Assembly (NCBI GenBank): GCA_016210495.1
Contig: JACQUC010000129.1
Location: forward strand, 55,097-119,096
Source of the DNA: Chloroflexota bacterium
GTDB lineage: Bacteria; Chloroflexota; FW602-bin22; JACPRP01
Length of the DNA: 64,000 nucleotides
Direction: 5' to 3'
How positions within the stretch are numbered: position 1 is the first letter of the stretch; each line of letters starts with the position of its first letter. A model generated the notes under the pieces. It did no database searches and was not told the origin of the DNA. It was given only the letters and a program-made list of their open reading frames with translations. Both the position numbers and the translations under genes were made by a program. Shown here in pieces: positions 1 through 8,697 of this stretch.

Positions 1-214
1 GCAGCGTTCTTCCCGCTTCGGTGAGACTCAACCTGCGCTTCGTCCTCGTAAACAGTTGGTGACCGATTTCACGTTCCAATTGCTGAATGCGAGCTGTCAC
101 CGTGGGTTGCGATAGGCACATCGAGTCCGCTGCACGGGTAAGATTGCTCTGCGCCGCAACCTCAATGAAGGCCTCGATCTGCCCGAACTGTACCACGGCC
201 CGACCTCCAGCCAT
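1..214 (-). CDS. LysR-family transcriptional regulator, N-terminal part
   Basis: Only the first 71 codons are in the window; the gene runs off the left edge. The translation is a typical LysR N-terminal winged helix-turn-helix: it begins VVQFGQIEAFIEVAAQ, has the recognition-helix stretch SQPTVTARIQQLEREIG, and continues LFTRTKRRLSLTEAGRTL. ATG at 214 is chosen; a GTG at codon 7 is an alternative. The gene lies downstream of prpF in the same direction. A 10-bp palindrome, AAATCGATTT (256-265), sits upstream of its start and resembles the boxes in front of the divergent operons at 9.5 and 19.3 kb. The gene is therefore a candidate regulator of those operons (inference). The effector-binding domain is not visible. 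Confidence 0.9.
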   Translation of the reverse strand, partial: MAGGRAVVQFGQIEAFIEVAAQSNLTRAADSMCLSQPTVTARIQQLEREIGHQLFTRTKRRLSLTEAGRTL

Positions 215-255
215 AGCAGACTTTAGATAGACGGATTCTATCAAAATAATATGAG

Positions 256-265
256 AAATCGATTT
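256..265. promoter_or_regulatory. Palindromic AAATCGATTT box upstream of the lysR gene
   Basis: A perfect 10-bp palindrome lies 42 bp upstream of the lysR start. A TAGAAT hexamer (240 to 235, minus strand) could be the -10 element. The same core occurs at 9694-9703, with close variants at 9547-9558, 19310-19316 and 19409-19417. It may be an autoregulatory site (inference). Confidence 0.4.
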
Positions 266-392
266 GATTATATGCATTTCGGCGCTGAAGTCAACATGGC
301 CACTGAGAGCGAAGAGCCCTGAAAGACCACAGAATCCATCTCTAGAAGCGCTTCCAGTGGCATCCTGCCACCCGCCTTTGAACGCCTTCGCG

Positions 393-1556
393 CTAGGGGC
401 TTACGAGCAGGTGCTGAGGGACGAGGACGTACCCTTCCATCAATCGGCGGGCGGTACGCGTGGACGACACGGCACAAACATTCCAGCTCTCACCATCGCA
501 GACGATGTGCGCGGTGAGATCGATCACTCCCGAGGGGTGGCCAATCCGAATCAGACCTGTCTCCCGCGATGGCGCCGAAACCACCTCGTTGACGATCGAG
601 CCCGAGACCGAACTGGCCACAGTTGTGCAAATCGCACCGGTCAGGGCATATGCCCGGTGTACTTTCCCCATCGTCATAATCTTGGCCACAAGATCGACCT
701 CCTCTTTACGGCACATCACGGCGCTGGTCCGCCGGTAATCCCGCGGCGAGCCGACGAAGGCTATCTTCGGTACCGAGGGAACGCGGCTCGCCATCTCTTC
801 GAGCGATGTCGCCAGCCCGATGGCAACACCGGCTGCGCCGCGAATGGCCTCGATACGGCGGAGCAACTCGGGGTTGGCATCTATCTCCTCCGGCTGCTCC
901 GTCCCGTCAAGTCCGAAATCCTCGAACCGGCAGAAAACGCAGGGGTTGCCCGCGTCGACTATCGACACTTCGATCTGCCCTACTCCGGAAACGTCCAGAA
1001 CGTCGCGGACGTTGCCCGTCGGCAGCAATTTGCCGGTCACGGCCCCGCCCGGGTCCAGATACTCCAAAACTATCTTCGAGGCGGTGCCAGGAATGCCGTC
1101 GATGACGAAGTCGCCTTCTTCGTCGAACCGGCCGTTACGCGTTGGAACGTGAGCTACGATCACCTTGTTGGTATTCGTGTTGAGGAAACGCACGTGGGTA
1201 AAGGGGTCAGTAGGCTCGACGAGCCCCTCGTCGACCGCGTAGGGGCCGACGGCAGAGGAGATGTTCCCGCAATTGCCGCGCCCATCGATTAAGGGCCTGG
1301 TAATGTCTACTTGGCCAAAGGTGTAGTTCACGTCGATACCCGGCACGGTTGCCTGGCTGATGATCGCTACTTTGCTGGTTGTCGAGGTACCGCCCCCAAT
1401 GCCATCGATCTGGCGGCCGAACGGATCAGGGCTGCCATAAGCCGCCAGAATCACGCGGGCGCGAACATCAGGCTCGGATGGGAGATCCTCCTCACGAAAG
1501 AACAGGGCTCGGCTGGTCCCACCGCGCATAAACACTGTTCTGATCCTGTGCTGCAT
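393..1556 (-). CDS. prpF: PrpF family isomerase (2-methylaconitate / 4-oxalomesaconate type)
   Basis: The 387-residue product has the normal length for the PrpF family, cofactor-independent isomerases of two-lobed diaminopimelate-epimerase fold that shift double bonds in methylaconitate, oxalomesaconate or methylitaconate. Family hallmarks are visible: the N-terminal MRGGTSRALFF, GGTSTTSKVAI, RGNCGNISSAVGPYA with the catalytic-lobe cysteine, and GNPCVFC with the second cysteine. ATG at 1556 is chosen because GGAAGG lies 5 bases upstream; a GTG two codons earlier is possible. The gene follows the binding-protein/permease pair and precedes lysR. A prpD-family gene lies in the same putative regulon at 9811, but no methylcitrate synthase or lyase is present, so the substrate is probably not 2-methylaconitate from propionate (inference). 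Confidence 0.88.
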   Translation of the reverse strand: MQHRIRTVFMRGGTSRALFFREEDLPSEPDVRARVILAAYGSPDPFGRQIDGIGGGTSTTSKVAIISQATVPGIDVNYTFGQVDITRPLIDGRGNCGNISSAVGPYAVDEGLVEPTDPFTHVRFLNTNTNKVIVAHVPTRNGRFDEEGDFVIDGIPGTASKIVLEYLDPGGAVTGKLLPTGNVRDVLDVSGVGQIEVSIVDAGNPCVFCRFEDFGLDGTEQPEEIDANPELLRRIEAIRGAAGVAIGLATSLEEMASRVPSVPKIAFVGSPRDYRRTSAVMCRKEEVDLVAKIMTMGKVHRAYALTGAICTTVASSVSGSIVNEVVSAPSRETGLIRIGHPSGVIDLTAHIVCDGESWNVCAVSSTRTARRLMEGYVLVPQHLLVSP

Positions 1557-1708
1557 GGTCACCTTCCGTCGTCAGACTGGGATTAGCAGGCAAAGCTCTG
1601 GCCACAGCATTGCATACACGCTTTCCTCGACCTCCACCAGATCCTGCGGTCGCACCTTCGCGGTCAGAATCTAGATTCACTCACGGCGAAGCAAAGTCTT
1701 CGGTGGGT

Positions 1709-3487
1709 CTAGATCTGCTCCTGTTGGACTCCGGTCCACTTGGCTATCAAGAAGCTCAAAGCCATGGACGCCACTGCCAAACATACGGCCAGAGCTGAAG
1801 CTTTCGGGAAGTTAACATCCGAAAACCAGATGGTCCAGAGCCTGACACCGATCAAATCATTGGTAACACTAAAGAGCATCAGCGCCAGCGTCGTGTCGCG
1901 CATGGCATAGACGAAAACCAGTAGCCACCCTCTGGCAAAAGACGGCCAAACAAGGGGCAACACTATGTGTCTCATCGTCAGTGGCCAGGTGACACCACTC
2001 ACTTGCGACGCCTCCTCCAGATCCTTGTGAATCTGTAGGTACGCTGCCCCCATGAGTCGCGTGGTGTAGGCCAGATATCGTGTTGTCATTGCAATCACGA
2101 TGATCCAGATTGTTGCATAAATCGGAAGCGGCACCCAAAGGTAAAAGAATGCCAGGGCAAGCGCGATGACTATGTTGGGCGTCGCCACGACCAGAATGGT
2201 CAGCCGGTCCGGGAGGGCTGCCCAGCGAAGATTGGAGCGTGTCGACATCCACGATATGACGGAGGCCAGTACCATAGTGGTCGTGGCAGCAACAGTAGCT
2301 ACGATGGCCGTGTTTGTGACCGCCCGCACGGTCGTCGGAGCCTGTATTAACTCACGATACTCATTCAGACTGGCAAAGGCTAAGGATGATATCTCCACTG
2401 TCTTGTACGCGAGGCCGAGACTTGTCCACACGAGCATGCTAAGAGGCATTAAAACGGCAAGGGCAAAAACCACGACGATCAGCGCGATGAACGCGTATTT
2501 CCACAGTCCGTATTCGATCAACTTGGGCCGGTAACCCTTTCCAGTCACCACGGCGAACGCTTCCTTACGGCGAATCGCCAAGCCATAGAGGTATATGAGG
2601 ACCCCTGAAATGACCAGAGCGACTATGGCATAGGTGCTGGCCATGCCGTAATTCGGTAGTCCTCGGGGAGGATGGACGGCATCGAATATGAGCGTGCTGA
2701 ATACGAAGATGCCGTGAGGCATTCCAAGCAGGGCTGCAACCTCGAAAATCTCCAGGACCAGAACGAAAAAGTAGAGGACCGTGGCAAGCACCGCGGGCCG
2801 CAATAGGGGAAATGTGATTCGGCGAAATATGGTTAGCGGTGAAACCCCGCTCGTGAAACCGGCCTCTTCCAAAGAGGGGTCCAAACGCCCGATGGGGCCG
2901 GACAACATGATGTAGGCGGCGGGAACCAGGTGGAAGCCAGTTACCAGAACCATTCCTGGGATAGAGTAGATATTCAGGGGGCCCTGCCCGGCCATGCCGA
3001 ATATCGAGCGGAGCAAAGTGTTGATGGGCCCAGTGGAGGGATTGGCTAACTGAGCCCAGCCCATTGCGCCAACCAAGGGTGGCGTTGCCATGGGTGCCAG
3101 AACAAGCATTACCAATAAAGGGCGCAATGGAGTGCGCCCTCGCTCCAAGAACCAGGCAAAAAGCATTGCGAGCCCGACACTGACGACCAGGGCGCCCAGG
3201 GCATACCAAAGCGTGTTAAGGAATAGGCGATACGTGACCTCGGAGGTCAGCATCTTCCCGTAGTTTGCCAGAGTGAATTCCGTCGCCTCAAAAGGGAGCG
3301 TCGACTCGGTACTCCGCACGCTGCTAAAAAGGAGCATCGACAGGGGAACGGCGATCAGAAATAGCACCACTATCGCTGCGGAGGCGCCAACCAGCTTCTC
3401 CCACGACACGCTTGGGCACGGATTCTGCCACCGCAGGCTCAGGCGAGGATATTTACCTCCACTAATTGGCGCGGACACCTTTGCCAA
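1709..3487 (-). CDS. ABC transporter permease, fused double-domain (FbpB/ThiP-like)
   Basis: The 592-residue membrane protein has two tandem binding-protein-dependent permease domains of about 270 residues each, the usual arrangement in iron(III)/thiamine/carboxylate-type importers. About twelve hydrophobic segments are visible. Each half has an EAA-type cytoplasmic loop (EEAGFTSGVSPLTIFRRITFP in the first half; EEASQVSGVTWPLTMRHIVLP in the second). The start is TTG at 3487 with AGGTGG five bases upstream. It lies downstream of the family 1 binding protein, separated by a strong hairpin. The ATPase expected with such a system is not adjacent or anywhere in the window. The substrate is unknown; context (UbiD, PrpF, PrpD) favours an organic acid over iron (inference). 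Confidence 0.87.
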   Translation of the reverse strand: MAKVSAPISGGKYPRLSLRWQNPCPSVSWEKLVGASAAIVVLFLIAVPLSMLLFSSVRSTESTLPFEATEFTLANYGKMLTSEVTYRLFLNTLWYALGALVVSVGLAMLFAWFLERGRTPLRPLLVMLVLAPMATPPLVGAMGWAQLANPSTGPINTLLRSIFGMAGQGPLNIYSIPGMVLVTGFHLVPAAYIMLSGPIGRLDPSLEEAGFTSGVSPLTIFRRITFPLLRPAVLATVLYFFVLVLEIFEVAALLGMPHGIFVFSTLIFDAVHPPRGLPNYGMASTYAIVALVISGVLIYLYGLAIRRKEAFAVVTGKGYRPKLIEYGLWKYAFIALIVVVFALAVLMPLSMLVWTSLGLAYKTVEISSLAFASLNEYRELIQAPTTVRAVTNTAIVATVAATTTMVLASVISWMSTRSNLRWAALPDRLTILVVATPNIVIALALAFFYLWVPLPIYATIWIIVIAMTTRYLAYTTRLMGAAYLQIHKDLEEASQVSGVTWPLTMRHIVLPLVWPSFARGWLLVFVYAMRDTTLALMLFSVTNDLIGVRLWTIWFSDVNFPKASALAVCLAVASMALSFLIAKWTGVQQEQI

Positions 3488-3529
3488 TCATACCACCTGA
3501 AAGAAATGCGGTCACGGACGGCCACTCAC

Positions 3530-3583
3530 CGTCCTAGCCAGGGCTACTCGACTGCAATTTATTGGTAAGCCCTGGCTAGGACG
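3530..3583. terminator. Intra-operon hairpin between binding-protein and permease genes
   Basis: A perfect 16-bp inverted repeat (3530-3545 and 3568-3583, arms CGTCCTAGCCAGGGCT / AGCCCTGGCTAGGACG) encloses a 22-base loop. It lies 95 bp after the binding-protein stop and before the permease start. Such hairpins often stabilise the upstream message or partly terminate it, so that more binding protein than permease is made (inference). No U-tract follows. Confidence 0.6.
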
Positions 3584-3678
3584 ATTCCACCTCCGGCGAG
3601 GCAGAGCACGCTATCCCAGTATGGTCACCAGCCCGGCGGTGGCTTCAGCTACTTGCAACGCCAGGCTATGAAGCTTAC

Positions 3679-4746
3679 TCACTGCGCCGCTGTGAAGCCG
3701 AGGGTGTCGGCAACGAGTTTGCGAATCTTGGCCGTGCTCTGTGCTTTCTCGAAGCTGTCTTCGTACAGGATCTGATATTCCTTGCCACACATAAACTTGT
3801 CTAGCACAAGCGGACCATCACAGGGCTTGAGAGGACCCCAGTTGGCCTTGATCCAACCTGGCGTCGCTTCAGCCGTGGCCGCCCACGCGCTGAAAAGCTT
3901 CGCAGCGTTGGGGTTGGGACCATCCTTAATGACGGACACGAGCTGCGGCTGCGAGAGATTTGGGCCTACAGGAGCCAACCCCAAGGGCGCTCCCTTTGCC
4001 TGCTCCTCGGCAACCACGGTCAAGACCACAATGCCGATAAGTAGCTCGCCGCTGGCAACGCGCGGGATGATATCTTCCGATCTCCCCCAGGCTGCGGGCT
4101 TCTGCTTCTTGAGCTCCGTCAAGAACGACATCAGCTTGGCTTCGTCCCAGATGGAAGCGGCCCCCTCCCAGCCGGCACCAGTTCTCTGCGTGCCGATTCT
4201 GCCCTGGAATTTCGGGTTAAGGAGGTCCTCCCATTTCTTGGGCACATCGTTCGCCGCCACCTGATTGGTGTTGTAGATTACCCCCCACGGCATGTCACGC
4301 ACGACCGACCCCTTGCTATCAAGCACGATGCGCTTCGGGTCCACCCCCGCGCCAGCATAGTCGTGGGCTACCAGAAGGTTCCTTTGATACAGTGGCTCAA
4401 AAGCTGCCACGCTGCCGGTGCCAACGTCGGTGGAGACTCGCCCGGCTTGCTGCTCAGTGATGATCCGCGGTGCCAGTTGTGGCGCCAACAGGGGGTACCC
4501 TTCCACTTTGATGCCGGCGAACTTCTTCTGAAATGTGTCAATCAAAAGATCAAAAAGGTCAGGGCTTACGGCCGAATGCCAGACTACCCCGCCTTCTTTC
4601 TTGGCGGCATCGTACAACGAGTCGAGATAGCTCGTCTTCGCTGGAGCAGACTTGGGCGCAGCAGGGACGGGGGCCGCGGGCGCGCACGCTGCCAGCAGGA
4701 AAGACACCACAAAAAAGCACCCCAGGATAACTTTCGGTTTCCTCAT
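3679..4746 (-). CDS. ABC transporter substrate-binding lipoprotein, family 1 (ferric/carboxylate type)
   Basis: The 355-residue exported binding protein has a lipoprotein signal: positive n-region MRKPK, hydrophobic core, and lipobox LLAAC with Cys at residue 21, then an Ala/Pro-rich linker. The mature part resembles extracellular solute-binding protein family 1 of the Fe(III)/AfuA group (YDAAKKEGGVVWHSA, DVGTGSVAAF, WGVIYNTNQV, WEDLLNPKFQGRIG). AAAGGAG nine bases before ATG at 4746 supports the start. It is followed by its cognate double-domain permease and preceded by UbiD-1. Members of this group bind iron, phosphonates or carboxylates, and the sequence does not decide which. Without conserved Tyr ligands that I can assign, iron binding is doubtful. 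Confidence 0.87.
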   Translation of the reverse strand: MRKPKVILGCFFVVSFLLAACAPAAPVPAAPKSAPAKTSYLDSLYDAAKKEGGVVWHSAVSPDLFDLLIDTFQKKFAGIKVEGYPLLAPQLAPRIITEQQAGRVSTDVGTGSVAAFEPLYQRNLLVAHDYAGAGVDPKRIVLDSKGSVVRDMPWGVIYNTNQVAANDVPKKWEDLLNPKFQGRIGTQRTGAGWEGAASIWDEAKLMSFLTELKKQKPAAWGRSEDIIPRVASGELLIGIVVLTVVAEEQAKGAPLGLAPVGPNLSQPQLVSVIKDGPNPNAAKLFSAWAATAEATPGWIKANWGPLKPCDGPLVLDKFMCGKEYQILYEDSFEKAQSTAKIRKLVADTLGFTAAQ

Positions 4747-4880
4747 GGTATCAGACTCCTTTCGTAGGTATTCGGATTACGGGCACAAATAGTACTTTGC
4801 TGGACGACCGGCTACCTCCTTCCCCATAATATGAGGTCTATCCGACCGATCTATTGACCACTGTCAAGGGTGTCCGGATT

Positions 4881-6392
4881 CTATACCGCTGTGTCCCCCT
4901 CTCCTGGAACAAAGAGGGCAGTGGTAACATATGGCCCTGGCTTCTCCCCTTCAGGAAACATCGCCTGGCCGTACTTCTCGTTGACGCGGCGAATAAGTGA
5001 ATCGCTCGGTTTCACCATGCGGTGCCAACGTCGGTCCAGCTCCACGGGACGGCAGGCGTCGACGACTACGGCCGATCGATAGGTCGCCTTGTGGGGATGC
5101 ACGGGATACTCGGCTCTGGTAAAGGCCCGAGTGGGATCGAGGAGCGACAGGTGACTGGCCCAGCAATAGTCCAGAATCTGGATCGCTCTGCTGCCATCCG
5201 TGGCAGTCGAAACCCGCCACATAACCTCAGTAAGATTGGACGGGTCAATATCCTCGTCCACTACGATCACCCAGTTGCCCAGGTAGGCTCCACGATGGCA
5301 CTGTGACGCGATGATTCCAGCCTGTCGAGAATGTCCGGCGTAAGAGTTCCTGATCGCTATAACAATGATGTGCACATCGAAATAGCACGCCACCCCTTTG
5401 ATCTCCCGGACGCCCGCTCGTTCCAATTGGTCCCAAACAGTGGCTGCACTGTTCACGTCTTGCCCAGACGCTGTTTTCCCCGGGGGGTGATATATGGGCA
5501 TGCGTCCGGTCAGCATCGGATTGTCCCGATGATAAACAGCCTTGACTCTGACCACGGGCAGCATTCTAGGCTCGCTATACCCTGAGGCCTCCCCAAAAGG
5601 CCCCTCCATCATTTCGTCGCCCGGCACGATCTCCCCCTCGACTGCGATCTCAGCTCGGGCCGGAATGGGGAGACCTGTCACAGGCCCACGCACTACCTCT
5701 TCCGGCACTCCCTTGAGCCACCCGGAGAAAGAGAGCTCACTGGCTATGTCGACGTGGGTGATGTGTCCACCTGAAGCGAGCAACTGAGCGGGATCAACGG
5801 CGAATACCGCCACGATTGGACACGGCTTCTCCTGGGCAAGATACTTCTCCCTGATTAGGTAGCCGTCTTTGCCCTCTGAGATGTGTATGCCCAAGGTCGC
5901 CCGGTCGTGGACCTGCATTCGATAGCTGCCACAGTTTAATCTTCCAGTCTCAGGATCCTGTGTGATTACCATGTCCATGGTTCCAATGTATCGGCCACCG
6001 TCCTCCTCGTGCCACTTAGGCACTGGAAACTTAAGAAGGTCTACGTCCTCGCCTGTGAGCACGTTCTCCAGAATGGGACCCTCGTTCACCTCAATAGATG
6101 GCGTAGGACTGAATGAGCGGAGGTGCTCTTTCCACTCCCTGGTTAGAGCAATCCCTCGGCTTTCAGTCGACCAGTTGGTAGCCAGGAAGAATTGACGCAG
6201 GTCCCGACCCAGGATGTTGGCTAGGATCCTGTGCCCGGTGGGATACCCCGGTATATTGTCTATTAGTACCGCTTTGGGGGACAGGTAGCTTATCGCCCCA
6301 ACCTCTTCCTCCCAATGGGCTCCGTGCAGATGGAGCAGTTGCCCATCCCTATCCAACAGATCCACGTACTCCCTTAAGTCTCTGTATGCCAT
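4881..6392 (-). CDS. UbiD family (de)carboxylase, paralogue 1
   Basis: This 503-residue protein has the usual length of UbiD-type enzymes, which use prenylated FMN to decarboxylate (hetero)aromatic or alpha,beta-unsaturated acids. Key motifs are present: YRMQVHDR, which carries the family's catalytic Arg; PVTGLPIPARAEIAVEGE; and EGPFGEASGY with the two active-site acids E263 and E268. The chemistry therefore looks intact. ATG at 6392 is chosen over a longer frame because TAGGAGCTGAA precedes it and paralogue 2 starts at the same residue (xTYRDLREY). The gene is 23 bp downstream of the M24 gene and belongs to locus A. No prenyl-FMN synthase (UbiX) is in the window. The substrate is unknown. 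Confidence 0.93.
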   Translation of the reverse strand: MAYRDLREYVDLLDRDGQLLHLHGAHWEEEVGAISYLSPKAVLIDNIPGYPTGHRILANILGRDLRQFFLATNWSTESRGIALTREWKEHLRSFSPTPSIEVNEGPILENVLTGEDVDLLKFPVPKWHEEDGGRYIGTMDMVITQDPETGRLNCGSYRMQVHDRATLGIHISEGKDGYLIREKYLAQEKPCPIVAVFAVDPAQLLASGGHITHVDIASELSFSGWLKGVPEEVVRGPVTGLPIPARAEIAVEGEIVPGDEMMEGPFGEASGYSEPRMLPVVRVKAVYHRDNPMLTGRMPIYHPPGKTASGQDVNSAATVWDQLERAGVREIKGVACYFDVHIIVIAIRNSYAGHSRQAGIIASQCHRGAYLGNWVIVVDEDIDPSNLTEVMWRVSTATDGSRAIQILDYCWASHLSLLDPTRAFTRAEYPVHPHKATYRSAVVVDACRPVELDRRWHRMVKPSDSLIRRVNEKYGQAMFPEGEKPGPYVTTALFVPGEGDTAV

Positions 6393-6415
6393 TTCAGCTC
6401 CTACCCGGCGTTCTG

Positions 6416-7567
6416 CTAGCGGCGCATTATCGAATCGTAGGGCAACTGTGAAAGCCTCCGGCACCCATCTTCGGTGACGACGATGGTATCCCCGAGGGTG
6501 TGTCCGCCGTATCCGCCTTCGTGTTCAGTGTAGGGGTGATTCACGAACGTCATCCCTGCCTGCAATCGCGTATCCGGCGGAATCACGTCGGTATTCAACA
6601 AACCTATGTGCTGCAGCGACCAAGCTGCGCCCGATAGGCCTGCCGAGGCAGCCATCTCCTTCACCTCAGACTCGACATCTTGCACCGTCAGGCCCGGCCG
6701 CGCTCGACTCACGACTGCCTCGTACATCCGGACGTGCAGTTTGAAGATGCGGTCGAACTCGGGCTCCACCCGGCCCAGCGCGATAGGGCGGACTATCTGG
6801 GTGTAATACCCGCAGTAGGATGGACCGATTTCGTTGACGATGAGGTCATTTGGCCGCATAACGCGATCAGATGGGCCGTAGGGTATGCTTTGGCCCTTTT
6901 CGGAATAGCGGCTGAAGGATGTCATCAGGAAGAAGCTTGGAGGCAGCGCCCCAAGCGAAGTCATTCGGGAATCAGTCGCTACCCAGGCCTCGCGGTCGGT
7001 AATGCCGGGGCGGGCTACCTCCAGAAGCGCCTTTACCCCCTGGTCGGCGATCCACGCGCTACGTTCCATGCAATCAAGCTCGAATGGCGTCTTGACCATT
7101 CGCAGCTTGGAGAACATGTCATAGCTGTCCACAAACATCGCCGCGGGCAAGCGTTCGACAAGCCCGCGATAGATGTAGGACGGAGTGCATCGGAAGTCCA
7201 TCCCAATCACTCCGCCCGGGCATCCAAGCTTGTTGACTCGGTTTGCCAGATAGTCAACGTACTGCGCCTTACCGACCGCCACGACGGGCAACCAAGAAAC
7301 CCTCATTGCCCAGCTAGCGTGTCCGAGGGTCCAGGCGCATAGAACCGGTTCCCCTTCGCGCGGGAACACAATGTACTCGTCGTCGAACCACGGCCCGTAG
7401 TTGCAGACCCAGCGGAAAACCCCGGAGCGATCCCCATAGTTGCCGTTCAGGCCGGCGATTACCAGACAATCGATGCCACGATCGGCCATTTCGCTGCGGA
7501 TTCGTCGATGACGCTCCGCGCCCTCTTCTGCCGGAGCGCTTGGTACTTGCCAGGGCATCAGAGCCAT
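6416..7567 (-). CDS. M24 family (pita-bread fold) protein lacking standard metal ligands, paralogue 1
   Basis: The 383-residue protein has the creatinase/aminopeptidase two-domain layout: an N-terminal creatinase-type domain to about residue 155 and a C-terminal M24 domain. The five metal ligands of Xaa-Pro/methionine aminopeptidases (D, D, H, E, E) are largely lost: the first Asp is E246, the second is Q257 (YYTQIVRP), the histidine is probably kept (H320, LQHIGLL), the fourth ligand is H344 (FVNHPYTE) and the fifth is G359. Metal-free creatinase shows that the fold can hydrolyse C-N bonds without these ligands, so a non-peptidase hydrolase is plausible (inference). It sits between UroD-1 and UbiD-1, with 35- and 23-bp gaps. 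ATG at 7567 follows AAAGGGG. Confidence 0.85.
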   Translation of the reverse strand: MALMPWQVPSAPAEEGAERHRRIRSEMADRGIDCLVIAGLNGNYGDRSGVFRWVCNYGPWFDDEYIVFPREGEPVLCAWTLGHASWAMRVSWLPVVAVGKAQYVDYLANRVNKLGCPGGVIGMDFRCTPSYIYRGLVERLPAAMFVDSYDMFSKLRMVKTPFELDCMERSAWIADQGVKALLEVARPGITDREAWVATDSRMTSLGALPPSFFLMTSFSRYSEKGQSIPYGPSDRVMRPNDLIVNEIGPSYCGYYTQIVRPIALGRVEPEFDRIFKLHVRMYEAVVSRARPGLTVQDVESEVKEMAASAGLSGAAWSLQHIGLLNTDVIPPDTRLQAGMTFVNHPYTEHEGGYGGHTLGDTIVVTEDGCRRLSQLPYDSIMRR

Positions 7568-7602
7568 TTCGTTTGTACCCCTTTCCTTCCAATAATCAGG
7601 TA

Positions 7603-8685
7603 TTATTGGTAGACCCCATATTGGTGTGCCGCATCAACCATCGCTACAAAGTTCTCGGCCTTGCAGTAGTCGTGCAAGGAATTCGACGAACAAAGGATAT
7701 ATCCGCCCCCCGGTGCCGCTTTGGCGATAGTATCCTTTACGCTCTCGACCACCTCATCCGGACTGCCAAAGGGCAGCAGGAATCGGCAATCTATGTTGCC
7801 GATAACGCACAACCTCCCGGCAAGACGTTGCTTAACCTCACCAATGTCCATACATTGCGGCTGGACCGGGTGAAACCCGTCGAAGCCCACCTCTACGAAG
7901 TCGTCGAGTATTGTCGACACATTGCCATCTGTGTGCTTCATAACCTTTAGCCCGAGACCGTGCACGAGCTCCACGATTTCCTTTTGGTAGGGTTTCACGA
8001 ATTGCCGATAGTGCCGAGGAGACATCAAAGTGGTTCGCTCATCGGCTATGTCACCGGCCATATTGAAGAACTCGACGTTCATAGCGGCCGTCATTGTGAT
8101 AACCGCCTTGATGTAATCCGTGGCAACTCGCATAAGACCGTGCACCAGAGATGGATTCAAAACGAAATCTGCCATCAAATTGCTCATGCCCCCGCGCAGA
8201 GTCCAGCCCAAGTGGACCGGGTCGTTCAGCCGCAGAAAGAGGGCCTTTTCTTTCCCTACCCTGTCAACAATGTAGCCGATTTCGTCGTAATCTTCTGCCT
8301 TGATTTTGGACGCCATCTCGTAGCCATCGAGGTCCGCCTCGGTCTTGATCGGACCCGCTGTTTGCCACAGGCGCCCGTCTTTCCTCACAAAGGTGCGGCC
8401 ATACCTGTCCTGCCTGGCTTCGCCCGGAAGCATCTGGGCGAAGGCGGGGTCAGAGTTGGTGATCCGCAGGCCATCTAGCTCCATCTTTTCGGCCACCAGA
8501 CATAGCAGCTCTGCGTTCTCGAAGGATCTCGCAGCATGCGAGCCTGGTTCTACGCTACGCGGGACATCGATCTGGAGAAGCCTGGCCAGTTTCTTGAGAG
8601 CCGGCAGATCGATGGCCTCGATGACGGGCACCCGATCGGGCTGCTGGCAACTCAGAGCGCGGAGAATCCTCTCTTTTCCATTCAC
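7603..8685 (-). CDS. Uroporphyrinogen decarboxylase (URO-D) family protein, methyltransferase-like, paralogue 1
   Basis: The 360-residue TIM-barrel protein is of the URO-D superfamily branch that includes MtaA/MtbA/CmuA-type cobamide methyltransferases. Visible landmarks are the opening NGKERILRALSCQQPDRVPV, a His-x-Asp (HTDGN) where MtaA has His-x-Cys, VIGNIDCRFLLPFGSPDEV, and the C-terminal GGGYILCSSNSLH with a Cys in the zinc-ligand region. The immediately upstream gene (12 bp) encodes a cobalamin-binding protein, which favours methyl transfer to or from a corrinoid over heme biosynthesis (inference). GTG at 8685 is preceded by GGGAG eight bases upstream. The methyl donor cannot be deduced. 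Confidence 0.85.
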   Translation of the reverse strand: MNGKERILRALSCQQPDRVPVIEAIDLPALKKLARLLQIDVPRSVEPGSHAARSFENAELLCLVAEKMELDGLRITNSDPAFAQMLPGEARQDRYGRTFVRKDGRLWQTAGPIKTEADLDGYEMASKIKAEDYDEIGYIVDRVGKEKALFLRLNDPVHLGWTLRGGMSNLMADFVLNPSLVHGLMRVATDYIKAVITMTAAMNVEFFNMAGDIADERTTLMSPRHYRQFVKPYQKEIVELVHGLGLKVMKHTDGNVSTILDDFVEVGFDGFHPVQPQCMDIGEVKQRLAGRLCVIGNIDCRFLLPFGSPDEVVESVKDTIAKAAPGGGYILCSSNSLHDYCKAENFVAMVDAAHQYGVYQ

Positions 8686-8697
8686 TTCAGCAACTCC

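Noticed and set aside
264..1292. Long plus-strand open frame opposite prpF
   Set aside because: It is a GC-rich shadow of prpF: composition is Arg/Pro/His-rich and no protein-family pattern is visible, whereas the minus strand shows clear PrpF motifs.
1709..4746. Iron(III) importer reading of the locus A transporter
   Set aside because: The family also carries carboxylates and phosphonates, no iron genes are nearby, and tyrosine iron ligands could not be assigned.
7603..8685. Genuine uroporphyrinogen decarboxylase (HemE)
   Set aside because: The gene is coupled to a corrinoid protein and lies in a catabolic operon with no heme genes; the sequence fits the methyltransferase branch better.
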